64,000 nt of DNA from Chryseobacterium sp. 7. GTDB taxonomy: Bacteria; Bacteroidota; Bacteroidia; Flavobacteriales; Weeksellaceae. Location of the stretch: assembly GCF_003663845.1 (NCBI RefSeq), contig NZ_RCCA01000001.1, positions 2,728,001-2,792,000 of the forward strand, read 5' to 3'. Below the pieces are notes generated by a model. That model was given only the letters and a program-made list of their open reading frames with translations, was not told where the DNA came from and ran no database searches. The first letter of the stretch is position 1; each line of letters opens with the position of its first letter. The position numbers were made by a program, and so were the translations under genes. Positions 1 through 7,424 of this stretch are shown in pieces.

Positions 1-1268
1 CAGTCTACTGGAACAGCTCCGGTAACGAAACCTACTTCCATTCTCTTTGCCTTATAGCCTTCGTCATAGATTTCGGAAACCATTGTAGTGGCAAGACCGA
101 TCTGGTTACCGTAAGACGAATATCCGTTCGCAGCTTGTTTTGTAATGGTTTTCTGAGGTAATTTTCCTGGTAAAGTTTTGTCAACAGATTCTAAAACGTC
201 TGCAGCACCTGTTAATCTCATCGCCTGGAAAACGAAAGATCTTCCGGATAATGGATCTCTGATAGCACCTCCCAAGCAAGTAGAAGCACCTCCGAAAGGT
301 TCAATTTCTGTTGGATGGTTATGCGTTTCATTTTTGAATAATAAATACCAAGGTTCTTTTTTACCATCGTATTCTGCTTCAATCTGGATGGTACATGCAT
401 TGATCTCGTCTGAAATAACAAGATTATCCAGGTTTCCTGTTTTATGAAAATATTTACCGCATACTGTTGCAAGATCCATCAAGGAAATTGGCTTCAGCTC
501 ACGGCCTAAGAATTTTCTTTTTTCGATATAATCATTGAAAATGTTTTCCAATGTGTGTTTGAACTGACCTTCAAACTGAATGTCTGACAACTGTGTTTCG
601 AAAGTGGTATGACGACAGTGGTCGCTCCAATACGTGTCTAATACTTTTAATTCTGTTTCCGTAGGATTTCTTTCTTCAGTTTTGAAGTATTCCTGAATGA
701 ATTTCAGGTCGTCTAATCCTAATGCAAAACCATGGTTGTTATAAAAACTTTCAAGTTCTGCATCATTGAAATTGATGAAATTTTCGTGGATGATTACTTT
801 TGACGGTGTTTCTTCTGCAGGAATATCCAGAATTGATAAGTCTTTTTCCTGAGATTCTACTTTGTTGATCAGAAGGTCTTTGATTTTAACCAAATCCGCT
901 TCAGAGACTCCTTCAAATTCGATTAATTTTCCACTTCTTACTTTTGATTTTTCATTTTCTGTCAGCAAAGCGATACACTGCTGTGCAGAATCTGCTCTCT
1001 GATCATACTGGCCAGGCAAAAATTCCATTCCGAAATGAATTGTTTTTGCAGGGTTTTCTGTGTGTAAAATATCAGTAACAGGGTCTACAAAAGTATTGTT
1101 TACCACTTTTTCAAATTCTCCTTCATTCAAATTAAAAATATCATACACATTGTATACTTTCACACTTTGAACTGCCGGAACAACCGCTTTTACTTCATCA
1201 AAAATTTTTGGACTTTCAACATCGAAAATTCCTCTTTTTTCTACGAAAATTCTTTTGTTATTAGACAT
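1..1268 (-). CDS. purL: Phosphoribosylformylglycinamidine synthase PurL, N-terminal 422 codons (cut by left edge)
   Basis: This enzyme converts FGAR, glutamine and ATP to FGAM in cytosolic de novo purine synthesis. The frame is open from the ATG at 1268 to base 1. It encodes the family motif YWSDHCRHTTF near residue 215 and NETHNHPTEIEPFGGAST near residue 325, both diagnostic of the synthetase part. The N-terminal PurS-like region is present, so this is the large single-chain form in which a glutaminase domain would follow beyond the edge. The start codon abuts a 36-bp direct repeat (1267-1302) that also ends the neighbouring DUF1016 gene, so the natural upstream region has probably been displaced. 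Identity is secure; the C-terminal part cannot be seen. Confidence 0.95.
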   Translation of the reverse strand, partial: MSNNKRIFVEKRGIFDVESPKIFDEVKAVVPAVQSVKVYNVYDIFNLNEGEFEKVVNNTFVDPVTDILHTENPAKTIHFGMEFLPGQYDQRADSAQQCIALLTENEKSKVRSGKLIEFEGVSEADLVKIKDLLINKVESQEKDLSILDIPAEETPSKVIIHENFINFNDAELESFYNNHGFALGLDDLKFIQEYFKTEERNPTETELKVLDTYWSDHCRHTTFETQLSDIQFEGQFKHTLENIFNDYIEKRKFLGRELKPISLMDLATVCGKYFHKTGNLDNLVISDEINACTIQIEAEYDGKKEPWYLLFKNETHNHPTEIEPFGGASTCLGGAIRDPLSGRSFVFQAMRLTGAADVLESVDKTLPGKLPQKTITKQAANGYSSYGNQIGLATTMVSEIYDEGYKAKRMEVGFVTGAVPVD

Positions 1269-1302
1269 TAGATGTCAGATTTTTAATATTAGATTTATTT
1301 TT
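1267..1302. repeat. 36-bp direct repeat, copy 1 (purL side)
   Basis: These 36 bases are identical to 2334-2369, in the same orientation. The copy starts on the second base of the purL start codon (as read on the plus strand) and contains the stop codon of the DUF1016 gene. It is AT-rich with short repeated units such as TTAGAT and ATATTAGA. The two copies bracket exactly one gene, as a duplication-type insertion or repeat-mediated recombination would leave. Confidence 0.9.
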
Positions 1303-2326
1303 TATTTTCAAATTTATTTCTTGCTATCTCTATTGAACGATGCAATTTTTCAAGCAAAACTTTTTCAGAAGGTAAGATAAGTAAATATTCTGCTACTTTT
1401 ATATTATCCCCTTCCAGATTCATGAGTTCTATATGTTCAGAATTTTTTCCCGAGCAAAGAATTAAACCAATAGGTGCATTTTCACCTTCTATTTTCTCAT
1501 ATTTATCAAGATATGAAAGATACAGTTCCATTTGTCCTTTGTGAGCAGCCTCAAATTCTCCTAGTTTGAGTTCGATAACTACTAAAGATTTTAATTTTCT
1601 ATGATAGAAAAGCAAATCCAGATAGTAGTCCCTATCATCTATTGTAATTCTTTTTTGTCTTGAAAGAAAGGCAAAATCAGCTCCTAATTCAGAAATGAAT
1701 TTTTGAAGCTCCACGATAATGGCTTCTTCTAAATCTTTTTCAGAAAAGGTATCTTTCAATTCTAGAAAGTCAAGAAAATAGGGATCTTTAAAAACTAAGT
1801 CTGGGTTTAAAATATTATTCTCAGACCAGTTTTTCAGTTCTTTATCTATTATTTCTTCGGGCTTTTTGCTTATTGCTGTTCGTTCAAAAAGCAGAGAATT
1901 GATTTTTTCTCTCAAGACTCTGACACTCCAATTTTCAATTTTACAAACTTCAAGATAAAAGTTTCTTTTAGTATCTTCAGAAATAGGAATGAGAAGCAGA
2001 AAATGAGTCCACGATAATTGTCGCATCGCTGATGCGACAATATTAAAATCACTGAAAACAGACGCAAACTGCATCATTTTCCGGATATTTTTTTCAGAAA
2101 ATGAATTTCCAAATTCTAACGTAAGTTGTTGAGAGATCTGTACAATGACTTCTTTACCGTACTCTGCTCTCTTATTATCTAAAACATCTTCATTTATTCT
2201 TTTTCCCATTTCCCAATACAAAACCACCATTGCCGAGTTTACCTGAGCTGCAACCTGACTTCTTGTCTTGTCTACCAGCTCCTTAAGATCGGTCATTAAT
2301 TGTTGATGATTTTGATTCTGTAACAT
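1295..2326 (-). CDS. DUF1016 family protein with PDDEXK-like nuclease domain (YhcG type)
   Basis: A 343-residue cytosolic protein with the two usual parts of the family. The helical N-terminal DUF1016 domain (about 1-170) carries the typical RQLSWTHF block near residue 102. The C-terminal half has a PDDEXK-type nuclease core: YYLDLLFYHRKL with D237, then VVIELKLGEF with E252 and K254. Family members are often found in defence islands or beside restriction systems, but no partner is present here and the precise role is unknown. The gene sits alone between purL and a WG-repeat gene and is bracketed by 36-bp direct repeats, which suggests recent mobility. Length is normal for the family. Confidence 0.88.
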   Translation of the reverse strand: MLQNQNHQQLMTDLKELVDKTRSQVAAQVNSAMVVLYWEMGKRINEDVLDNKRAEYGKEVIVQISQQLTLEFGNSFSEKNIRKMMQFASVFSDFNIVASAMRQLSWTHFLLLIPISEDTKRNFYLEVCKIENWSVRVLREKINSLLFERTAISKKPEEIIDKELKNWSENNILNPDLVFKDPYFLDFLELKDTFSEKDLEEAIIVELQKFISELGADFAFLSRQKRITIDDRDYYLDLLFYHRKLKSLVVIELKLGEFEAAHKGQMELYLSYLDKYEKIEGENAPIGLILCSGKNSEHIELMNLEGDNIKVAEYLLILPSEKVLLEKLHRSIEIARNKFENKK

Positions 2327-2333
2327 TATTAAA

Positions 2334-2369
2334 ATTAGATGTCAGATTTTTAATATTAGATTTATTTTT
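2334..2369. repeat. 36-bp direct repeat, copy 2 (upstream of DUF1016 gene)
   Basis: Second copy of the repeat at 1267-1302, identical over 36 bases and diverging at the next base (T versus C). It lies 8 bases upstream of the DUF1016 start codon. The period between the copies is 1067 bp, which is the DUF1016 gene plus one repeat. Confidence 0.9.
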
Positions 2370-2462
2370 CTTTTTACTTTTTCTGAATTTAAAGTTTCAC
2401 TCTTTAAATCCTATTGTTTTTGGAAATTTTTGAAGGAGATTTCTTCTAGCCATTATTCTGTA

Positions 2463-2496
2463 CAAATTTAAAGGAATAAGTCGTATTTTCTTCAAA
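2463..2496 (-). promoter_or_regulatory. Possible Bacteroidota promoter reading towards DUF1016 and purL
   Basis: On the minus strand a -7 element TAAATTTG (2470-2463) is preceded by TTTG (2496-2493) with a 22-base spacer. The spacer is about 3 bases longer than the usual 19, so this is tentative. If real, it may be the original purL promoter, now separated from purL by the DUF1016 gene. Confidence 0.35.
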
Positions 2497-2524
2497 TTTG
2501 ACCTATAGAATTTCCAATTTTATT

Positions 2525-3496
2525 TTATTTGTTTATAAACTTATTAGGATTATCCTTATGCTCTTTCTGAAAGTCTTCTGCATTTTTGATTTCTTCTTTC
2601 AGCCAGTTTTCAAAAGGAACATTCTTTTCATTAAAATCCTCAATGGCATAAAATGTTTTACCATCTTCTGAGACCAGGAATTTGAAACGATAAAGCATAT
2701 CCAGGTCTTTCTTCCTGTCATTATAAGTATTCACCTGATAATAAGGAAAGTTTTCTTTTGGCCTTTCTACAATTTCAAAAAACAGATTCTTTTCTTTCTC
2801 AGATAATTTATTGTAAAAGTTTACATAATAAAGATCTGCAAGCTTTTTCTTCTGTTTTTCAAAGAAGTGAAGGATATTTTTCTCTTTTTCATTGTATTGA
2901 AATGGATTAGGATAATATTTCCCCTCTATTTCAACATCCTGCTCTGTTGATTTCGCCAATGGCTGAACAGTTTGTCCTTTAATATTCATAATACCCCATT
3001 TTCCTCCTACAATGGATCTGTGTTCGTCATTTGTTTTTTCCCAATCGCATCCGTCACAAAATGCTGCGTAACCATAATTAAAAGGTGAGGCAAAATCATG
3101 CTCAGCTTCAATAATAATTTTGCCGTTACGGTCTGCAAATCCTACTTTACCCTTCTTAACCAATCTTCTCAAGCCTTCGGAGAAGTAATCTGCTCCATTA
3201 TCATAAAGGAAAGGCTGGTACAGAAATTTTCCATTTTTGTCATACACATATCCCCATGCATTTTTCTCTGATTTCTCACCTTCTTTACTGCCATCAAAAA
3301 GAATGGTTTCTCCTTCTACAGGATCTCCATCTTTTAGAAATGAAAAGATTTTAAACTGCGCAGGAACAATTATTTTCCCTGCTTTATCTTTTACTCCCAC
3401 CAGAGAATCTTTGGATTTAAAATAATACAAATCCTCTTTACTCTGAGAAAAGGAAATAATTGGAATCAATAAAATGGCTACCAGTAGTTTTTTCAT
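2525..3496 (-). CDS. Secreted WG-repeat protein of unknown function
   Basis: A 323-residue protein with a Sec signal peptide (MKKLLVAILLIPIISFS, cut before Gln18). The first half carries WG-type repeats, seen as GVKDKAGKIIVPAQF, WGYVYDKNGKFLYQPF, GKVGFADRNGKIIIEAE and GKWGIMNIKGQTV (residues about 34 to 180). These are predicted to form a repetitive beta-structure. The C-terminal third is Lys- and Glu-rich with no motif I recognise. There is no T9SS sorting domain, so a periplasmic or outer-membrane-associated location is likely. It lies 49 bp downstream of purB in the same direction, with a hairpin between them. No enzymatic role can be assigned. Confidence 0.75.
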   Translation of the reverse strand: MKKLLVAILLIPIISFSQSKEDLYYFKSKDSLVGVKDKAGKIIVPAQFKIFSFLKDGDPVEGETILFDGSKEGEKSEKNAWGYVYDKNGKFLYQPFLYDNGADYFSEGLRRLVKKGKVGFADRNGKIIIEAEHDFASPFNYGYAAFCDGCDWEKTNDEHRSIVGGKWGIMNIKGQTVQPLAKSTEQDVEIEGKYYPNPFQYNEKEKNILHFFEKQKKKLADLYYVNFYNKLSEKEKNLFFEIVERPKENFPYYQVNTYNDRKKDLDMLYRFKFLVSEDGKTFYAIEDFNEKNVPFENWLKEEIKNAEDFQKEHKDNPNKFINK

Positions 3497-3514
3497 ATGA
3501 TGGGGTTGGAAATA

Positions 3515-3552
3515 AAATATGCAGCCGAAAAGACTGCATATTATTTTATACT
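3515..3552 (-). terminator. Hairpin downstream of purB
   Basis: Stem ATATGCAG / CTGCATAT with a 9-base loop, followed on the minus strand by a T-rich run (TTTATTTC). It overlaps the purB stop codon and lies before the WG-repeat gene, so it may act as a partial terminator. Confidence 0.5.
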
Positions 3553-4973
3553 TTAAGATCGGCTTCCAATCCTATTAAGTCTTTGTTTTGGTCTATAATC
3601 GGCTGTACTTCATTTTTGATGAATTCCTCCGTCTGAATTGGCGCGAAACCAATAAAGTTCTTAGGATCTAAAACTTCTTTCAGTTTTGATTTGTCCAGTT
3701 TTAAAGAATTATCATTTAAGATTCTTTCGATAAGGTCATTCTCTTTTCCTTCTTCTTTCACTTTCTTGGAAGCTTCCATAGAGTGAACTCTGATCACCTC
3801 ATGGATTTCCTGGCGGTCTCCACCAGCTTTTACTTCTTCCATGATGATATATTCTGTCGCCATGAAAGGAAGCTCCTCCATAATATGTTTGTTGATTCTG
3901 TTTGGATATACAACAATTCCGTTCATGATGTTGTTCCAGATCAATAGAATTGCATCAACCGCTAAAAATGCTTGTGGAATGGTTAATCTCTTGTTTGCAG
4001 AGTCATCTAATGTTCTTTCAAACCATTGCGTAGAAGCTACCATTGCAGAACTAGTTGTCAAAGACATTACGTATTTTGCCAATGCCCCGATTCTTTCGCT
4101 TCTCATTGGGTTACGCTTATATGCCATTGCAGATGAACCGATCTGGTTTTTCTCGAATGGTTCTTCAATCTCCTTAAGGTTTTGAAGTAAACGTAAATCG
4201 TTTGTGAATTTGTGTGCAGACTGTGCAATATTTCCTAATAAAGCAACAACTTTCGCATCAATTTTTCTATCGTAAGTCTGTCCGGAAACTCCGAAAACTT
4301 TTTCGAAACCGAATCTTTTTGAAAGTTCTTTATCTAAATGTTTTACTTTAGAATAGTCACCGTTGAAAAGTTCAAGGAAACTTGCAGCAGTTCCTGTAGT
4401 TCCTTTTACTCCTCTGAAACGAAGTGTTTCAAGGAAGAAATCCAATTCTTCGATGTCAAGAACTAAACTCTGTAACCAAAGTGTAGCTCTTTTTCCAACT
4501 GTTGTCAACTGAGCTGGCTGGAAGTGTGTGAATCCTAAAGTGGGAAGGTCTTTATACTGAATAGCAAAATCCGAAAGATTTTTCATCACGTTCACCAACT
4601 TTTTCTTTAAGATTAAAAGTCCGTCACGGATTTGAATTAAGTCTGTATTGTCTCCTACAAAAGCTGAAGTTGCTCCAAGGTGGATAATTCCTTTTGCTGA
4701 AGGCGCCACATCACCATATGCGTGAACGTGAGCCATTACATCATGACGGAATTTTTTTTCGTACTCTGCTGCTTTTACGTAATCGATATTTTCAGCATTT
4801 GCTTTCAATTCTGCAATCTGCTCGTCTGTGATATCAAGACCAAGGTCTTTTTCAATTTCAGCAAGAGCTATCCAAAGCTTTCTCCAATTCTGGAATTTAT
4901 TATTGTGTGAGAAGTTAAATAACATTTCTTCACTGGAGTAGCGTTCTTCCAATGGATTTTTGTAGGAATTCAT
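3546..4973 (-). CDS. purB: Adenylosuccinate lyase (metazoan-like type)
   Basis: A 475-residue cytosolic lyase that cleaves SAICAR and adenylosuccinate in purine synthesis. The fumarase/aspartase superfamily signature GSSAMAYKRNPMRSER is at about residues 278-293. Conserved histidines are in MAHVHAYG (His84) and TLGFTHFQPAQ (His150). Many blocks match animal ADSL as I remember it, for example GIIHLGATS, RFRGVKGTTGT and STQWFERTLDDSANKR, rather than the shorter B. subtilis-type enzyme. The gene is transcribed towards purL, separated by the WG-repeat and DUF1016 genes. A good promoter lies just upstream (4998-5028), giving a leader of about 18 nt. Confidence 0.95.
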   Translation of the reverse strand: MNSYKNPLEERYSSEEMLFNFSHNNKFQNWRKLWIALAEIEKDLGLDITDEQIAELKANAENIDYVKAAEYEKKFRHDVMAHVHAYGDVAPSAKGIIHLGATSAFVGDNTDLIQIRDGLLILKKKLVNVMKNLSDFAIQYKDLPTLGFTHFQPAQLTTVGKRATLWLQSLVLDIEELDFFLETLRFRGVKGTTGTAASFLELFNGDYSKVKHLDKELSKRFGFEKVFGVSGQTYDRKIDAKVVALLGNIAQSAHKFTNDLRLLQNLKEIEEPFEKNQIGSSAMAYKRNPMRSERIGALAKYVMSLTTSSAMVASTQWFERTLDDSANKRLTIPQAFLAVDAILLIWNNIMNGIVVYPNRINKHIMEELPFMATEYIIMEEVKAGGDRQEIHEVIRVHSMEASKKVKEEGKENDLIERILNDNSLKLDKSKLKEVLDPKNFIGFAPIQTEEFIKNEVQPIIDQNKDLIGLEADLKV

Positions 4974-4997
4974 TCGTTCTTTTACTTTTTAGATGTA

Positions 4998-5028
4998 CAA
5001 AAATACGGTTTTTCGGTGAGAGATGAAA
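4998..5028 (-). promoter_or_regulatory. purB promoter, Bacteroidota consensus
   Basis: On the minus strand, TTTC (5028-5025), a 19-base spacer, then TATTTTTG (5005-4998). This is one base off the TTTG-N19-TAnnTTTG consensus. Transcription would begin near 4991, about 18 nt before the purB ATG. Confidence 0.6.
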
Positions 5029-5084
5029 ATCCTGCTTTGATGATTTTTCACCCTAATTTTATTGATTTGCATAGATTTTACCTT

Positions 5085-5147
5085 ATACTTTTGTCTTGAA
5101 ATCGAAGATTCGACGTAGTCAAACAAAAGTATACAAAAGTTCAAGAC
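5085..5147. repeat. Interleaved inverted repeats in the purB upstream gap
   Basis: ATACTTTTGT (5085-5094) is inverted at 5123-5132, and GTCTTGAA (5093-5100) is inverted at 5140-5147. The two inverted pairs interleave, so only one can form at a time. The sequence resembles short intergenic repeats I associate with flavobacterial genomes, but copy number cannot be seen from one window. Confidence 0.4.
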
Positions 5148-5220
5148 GGGAATCATCCGCTAAAAAAAGCTGCTCCATTTCTGAAGTAACCTGTTCTTTA
5201 CATTATTTTCATGAATCAGA

Positions 5221-5361
5221 TTAATCAATCAATCCGCATGGTGATCCTACGGGAATACATTTCTTTTCAAATGTACACCAGAAGTATCCTGCCAGACACA
5301 TTGGGATTCCTCCCTGAACGGTTTTCAATTCTCTTTTTGAAAGTTTTCTTAGGTTTTTCAT
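5221..5361 (-). CDS. Bacteriocin-like small peptide with double-glycine leader
   Basis: A 46-residue reading frame with ATG at 5361. The leader, MKNLRKLSKRELKTVQGG, has the LKxxQGG end typical of double-glycine peptides processed by C39-peptidase ABC exporters. The predicted mature part is 28 residues with three Cys (MCLAG, FWCTF, KKCIP) and a fourth in SPCGL, so two disulfides are possible. Chryseobacterium genomes carry many such 'bacteriocin-like' genes. A relative with the same leader logic is at 58530-58697. No exporter or immunity gene is adjacent. The peptide family call is firm; a bactericidal function is unproven. Confidence 0.7.
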   Translation of the reverse strand: MKNLRKLSKRELKTVQGGIPMCLAGYFWCTFEKKCIPVGSPCGLID

Positions 5362-5536
5362 AGTTCTATTTTTTTGATTTTTCTCCTACTCTATATGCTT
5401 TTCGGATTACGCTTTAATTTGGTAGATCCAATATACATATTTTTTGGATAAAAAACATAACCTGTTCATTTCAAATATTTTATACTAAAAACAATCGTTT
5501 ATTATCATTAACTAATAGTAATATAAATTCTTTATC

Positions 5537-5799
5537 TTATGTATAAAACTGGAGACTTTGCGTAGCTGGGTCATTGTAATTATCAATACCTCTTTTGATC
5601 TCAAAATTAAAATACCCCTCTGCTGTTGGAAAGAATTTTAATACAGAATCTGTATACTGAAAGCCATCCAGATAATCGGTGGTTTCTGTACCGAAAACCT
5701 TTCTTATTTTTACTCCATCTGCTCTGTAAAGATAATCTGTTACTTTGAAGTTTTGGGTAATCTTTCCTTGTAAATTTAGATAATTATGTTAGATGGAAA
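5537..5799 (-). pseudogene. Orphan Rhs core fragment 1 (no toxin tip)
   Basis: On the minus strand the frame reads the same stretch of Rhs core as the full gene at 8671-11205 (YRADGVKIRKVFGTE, TTDYLDGFQYTDSVLKFFP, TAEGYFNFE). It then departs after about 65 residues and ends in a short tail (IKRGIDNYNDPATQSLQFYT, stop at 5537). It has no start codon of its own and no toxin domain. The tail is partly encoded by a copy of the 27-bp repeat found twice more nearby. This is best read as the oldest remnant of a displaced Rhs cassette. Confidence 0.75.
5545..5570. repeat. Cassette-punctuating repeat, degenerate copy
   Basis: Shares the core CTGGAGACTTTGCG and a similar end (TAGCTGGG) with the identical 27-bp copies at 5894-5920 and 7425-7451. 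It marks the downstream end of orphan core fragment 1. Confidence 0.65.
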
Positions 5800-5826
5800 T
5801 ATAATTAATAGAACCTTATTTATGAA

Positions 5827-5853
5827 CAACCCTTGCCATATTTGCAAGGGTTG
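5827..5853. terminator. Hairpin in orphan-cassette linker 1
   Basis: Perfect 10-bp stem CAACCCTTGC / GCAAGGGTTG with a 7-base loop. It lies between the predicted immunity gene (5927-6124) and orphan core fragment 1 and would stop transcription coming from the right. The same linker hairpin recurs at 7371-7400. Confidence 0.6.
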
Positions 5854-5893
5854 CTATTTATCTTAAAAACCAGAGGGTAAGTTTATTTAATAG

Positions 5894-5920
5894 GCTCAAA
5901 GTCTGGAGACTTTGCGCAGC
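5894..5920. repeat. 27-bp cassette-punctuating repeat, copy B
   Basis: Identical over 27 bases to 7425-7451 and containing the small inverted repeat AAAGTCTGGAGACTTT. The following linker, hairpin and core sequence are also alike at the two sites. It ends six bases from the stop codon of the small membrane protein gene. Confidence 0.85.
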
Positions 5921-5926
5921 GGGGGA

Positions 5927-6124
5927 TTATCTTCTTAATCTTTTCTTTTTAATATAACCCAAATAAAGATATAGGACTATAGAAATTAGAATTACAATTA
6001 CTATTGCAAGATATGTTTGAAAAGGAATTTTGTGACTGCTTGCTAATGCCATTAATAAAAAAAAGACAAAAATTAAAAAAGAAATAATACAAATGGCTTG
6101 CAATATGTTTAGTATAATTTTCAT
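5927..6124 (-). CDS. Small two-helix membrane protein, candidate Rhs immunity protein
   Basis: A 65-residue protein that is nearly all membrane: helix 1 at about 3-29 and helix 2 at about 36-57, with a very basic tail (YIKKKRLRR). Its ATG directly follows the stop codon of the toxin-tip frame (TAA then ATG), so it would be translationally coupled to it. Position and size match immunity genes of polymorphic toxins, and an integral-membrane immunity protein would suit a toxin acting at the membrane. No family name can be given from sequence. Function is inferred from context only. Confidence 0.6.
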   Translation of the reverse strand: MKIILNILQAICIISFLIFVFFLLMALASSHKIPFQTYLAIVIVILISIVLYLYLGYIKKKRLRR

Positions 6125-6880
6125 TTATTGATATTTTACTGTTCCTTGAAACCCACTTTTTAACAAAGCTTGAACGAACTGCTTAAACTGGTCTTTAGAT
6201 ATACCACGAAAATCTAGAGTTTCTCCTTTTTTAAAATCTACTTTTTGTCCTCTAATAACGTCTACAACTATAAGAGCAGATTTAGTAAGAAGTCCTGCTT
6301 CTTGTACTGAACCATACATATCATTAGCTATTTCTTTAGCTGATGAAATATTAATTCCTAAATGATCGTGTGTCTTTACTCCTTTATGCGCTATTGCATC
6401 TTGTAGAGCATGTAGACCTTGTCCTAAATTTCCAATTTTTGAATCATCAGATGAATTTGCATAGGCAAATATATTATCCCATCCAAAACTCAATCCTCTT
6501 GACATTGCTTGATATTCAGTCATTCCATTCTCAGCCTCTTGGTCACTCATCATGGAATGCCATTTACTATTAGATTCGTCTTGAGATTTACTTGTTATAT
6601 CATAATTTATTCCCATACCCGATCTATAAGCAGTAGGATTTCCATTTTTAAGATGAAGAGCCCCATCCCAAAATTGCACATTTTTACTAGGATGATCCGC
6701 ATATGTACTTGAGTAATGAGCAACTAAATCAGCTCTACTTTTCGAATATCCTAATCTCAACATTTGTTTATATGTTATATCATAATGAACAGATACTGCA
6801 TAATCTCCGTTTTTCTCAATAAATAAAATTGGATTTGTTTGAAGCATAGCTATAGACCGAACTAAGTGGAAACTTTTCAC
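6125..6880 (-). CDS. Displaced Rhs toxin tip, possible zinc-dependent hydrolase (frame-shifted from its core)
   Basis: The true toxin portion starts about residue 16 (NPILFIEKNGDY). The ATG at 6880 lies in core sequence read in another frame. The core frame to the right ends in KFPLSSVYSYASN and would continue into NPILFIE if one T were removed from the TTT run at 6833-6835 (plus strand). The C-terminal part has GNLGQGLHALQDAIAHKG followed by HDH (His157, Asp161, His165, His171/His173). This resembles the metal-binding HxxxD...H pattern of zinc-dependent phospholipase C/S1-P1-type folds. It would be a secreted antibacterial effector when attached to an Rhs shell; as it stands it lacks a signal peptide. 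Domain call tentative. Confidence 0.6.
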   Translation of the reverse strand: MKSFHLVRSIAMLQTNPILFIEKNGDYAVSVHYDITYKQMLRLGYSKSRADLVAHYSSTYADHPSKNVQFWDGALHLKNGNPTAYRSGMGINYDITSKSQDESNSKWHSMMSDQEAENGMTEYQAMSRGLSFGWDNIFAYANSSDDSKIGNLGQGLHALQDAIAHKGVKTHDHLGINISSAKEIANDMYGSVQEAGLLTKSALIVVDVIRGQKVDFKKGETLDFRGISKDQFKQFVQALLKSGFQGTVKYQ

Positions 6881-7343
6881 TAAATCTATCTAATACTCCA
6901 AATTTTCCTAAATCCGGCATGTAAAATCTCGCTCCATAATCATACATACCAGTCTCCTGAAGCTCCTTGCCATTGTACTTGTATTTATATGCTGGATTTC
7001 CTGTCAACACATTATACCCCTCATGCTTTAATCCAAACGGATAATAATTACTTTCTTCAATGATCTCTGTTCCTACTCCATTCTTAGCATAACTTAGCCT
7101 AACATTTCCAAGATGATCCGTATAATTGTACACATACTTTCCGGTCTCAACATTAAAGTACCCTTCTGCTGTTGGGAAGAATTTTAATACAGAATCTGTA
7201 TACTGGAAGCCATCAAGATAATCAGTTGTTTCTGTACCGAAAACCTTTCTTATTTTTACTCCATCTGCTCTGTAAAGATAATCTGTTACTTTGGCGTTTT
7301 GGGTAATTTTTTCTGGTAAATTTAGATAATTATATTGGATGGA
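6816..7343 (-). pseudogene. Orphan Rhs core fragment 2, frameshifted before its toxin tip
   Basis: The minus strand reads the end of the conserved Rhs core, beginning YNYLNLPEKITQNAKVTDYL and running through VYNYTDHLGNVRLSY, SNYYPFGLKHEGYN and YGARFYMPDLGKFGV. A frameshift then causes a stop at 6816. It matches the full gene at 8671-11205 almost residue for residue up to the GARFYMP region, where the tip sequence diverges. No natural start codon precedes it; an in-frame stop lies just upstream in the linker. This is the classic form of an Rhs tip displaced by a newer cassette and kept as a reservoir for recombination. Confidence 0.85.
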
Positions 7344-7370
7344 AATATAATTAATAGAACCTTATTTATA

Positions 7371-7400
7371 AACAACCCGTGCAAATATGCAAGGGTTGTT
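7371..7400. terminator. Hairpin in orphan-cassette linker 2
   Basis: Stem AACAACCC(g)TGC / GCA(a)GGGTTGTT with a short AT loop, followed by AT-rich sequence. It corresponds to the hairpin at 5827-5853 and separates the main Rhs operon from the displaced cassette. Confidence 0.55.
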
Positions 7401-7424
7401 ATTTATTGGTAAGTTTATTTATAA

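Noticed and set aside
2015..2041. Palindrome TTGTCGCATC...GATGCGACAA in the DUF1016 gene, considered as a protein-binding site or small mobile repeat
   Set aside because: It encodes the conserved IVASAMRQLSW block of the family, so codon choice is enough to explain it.
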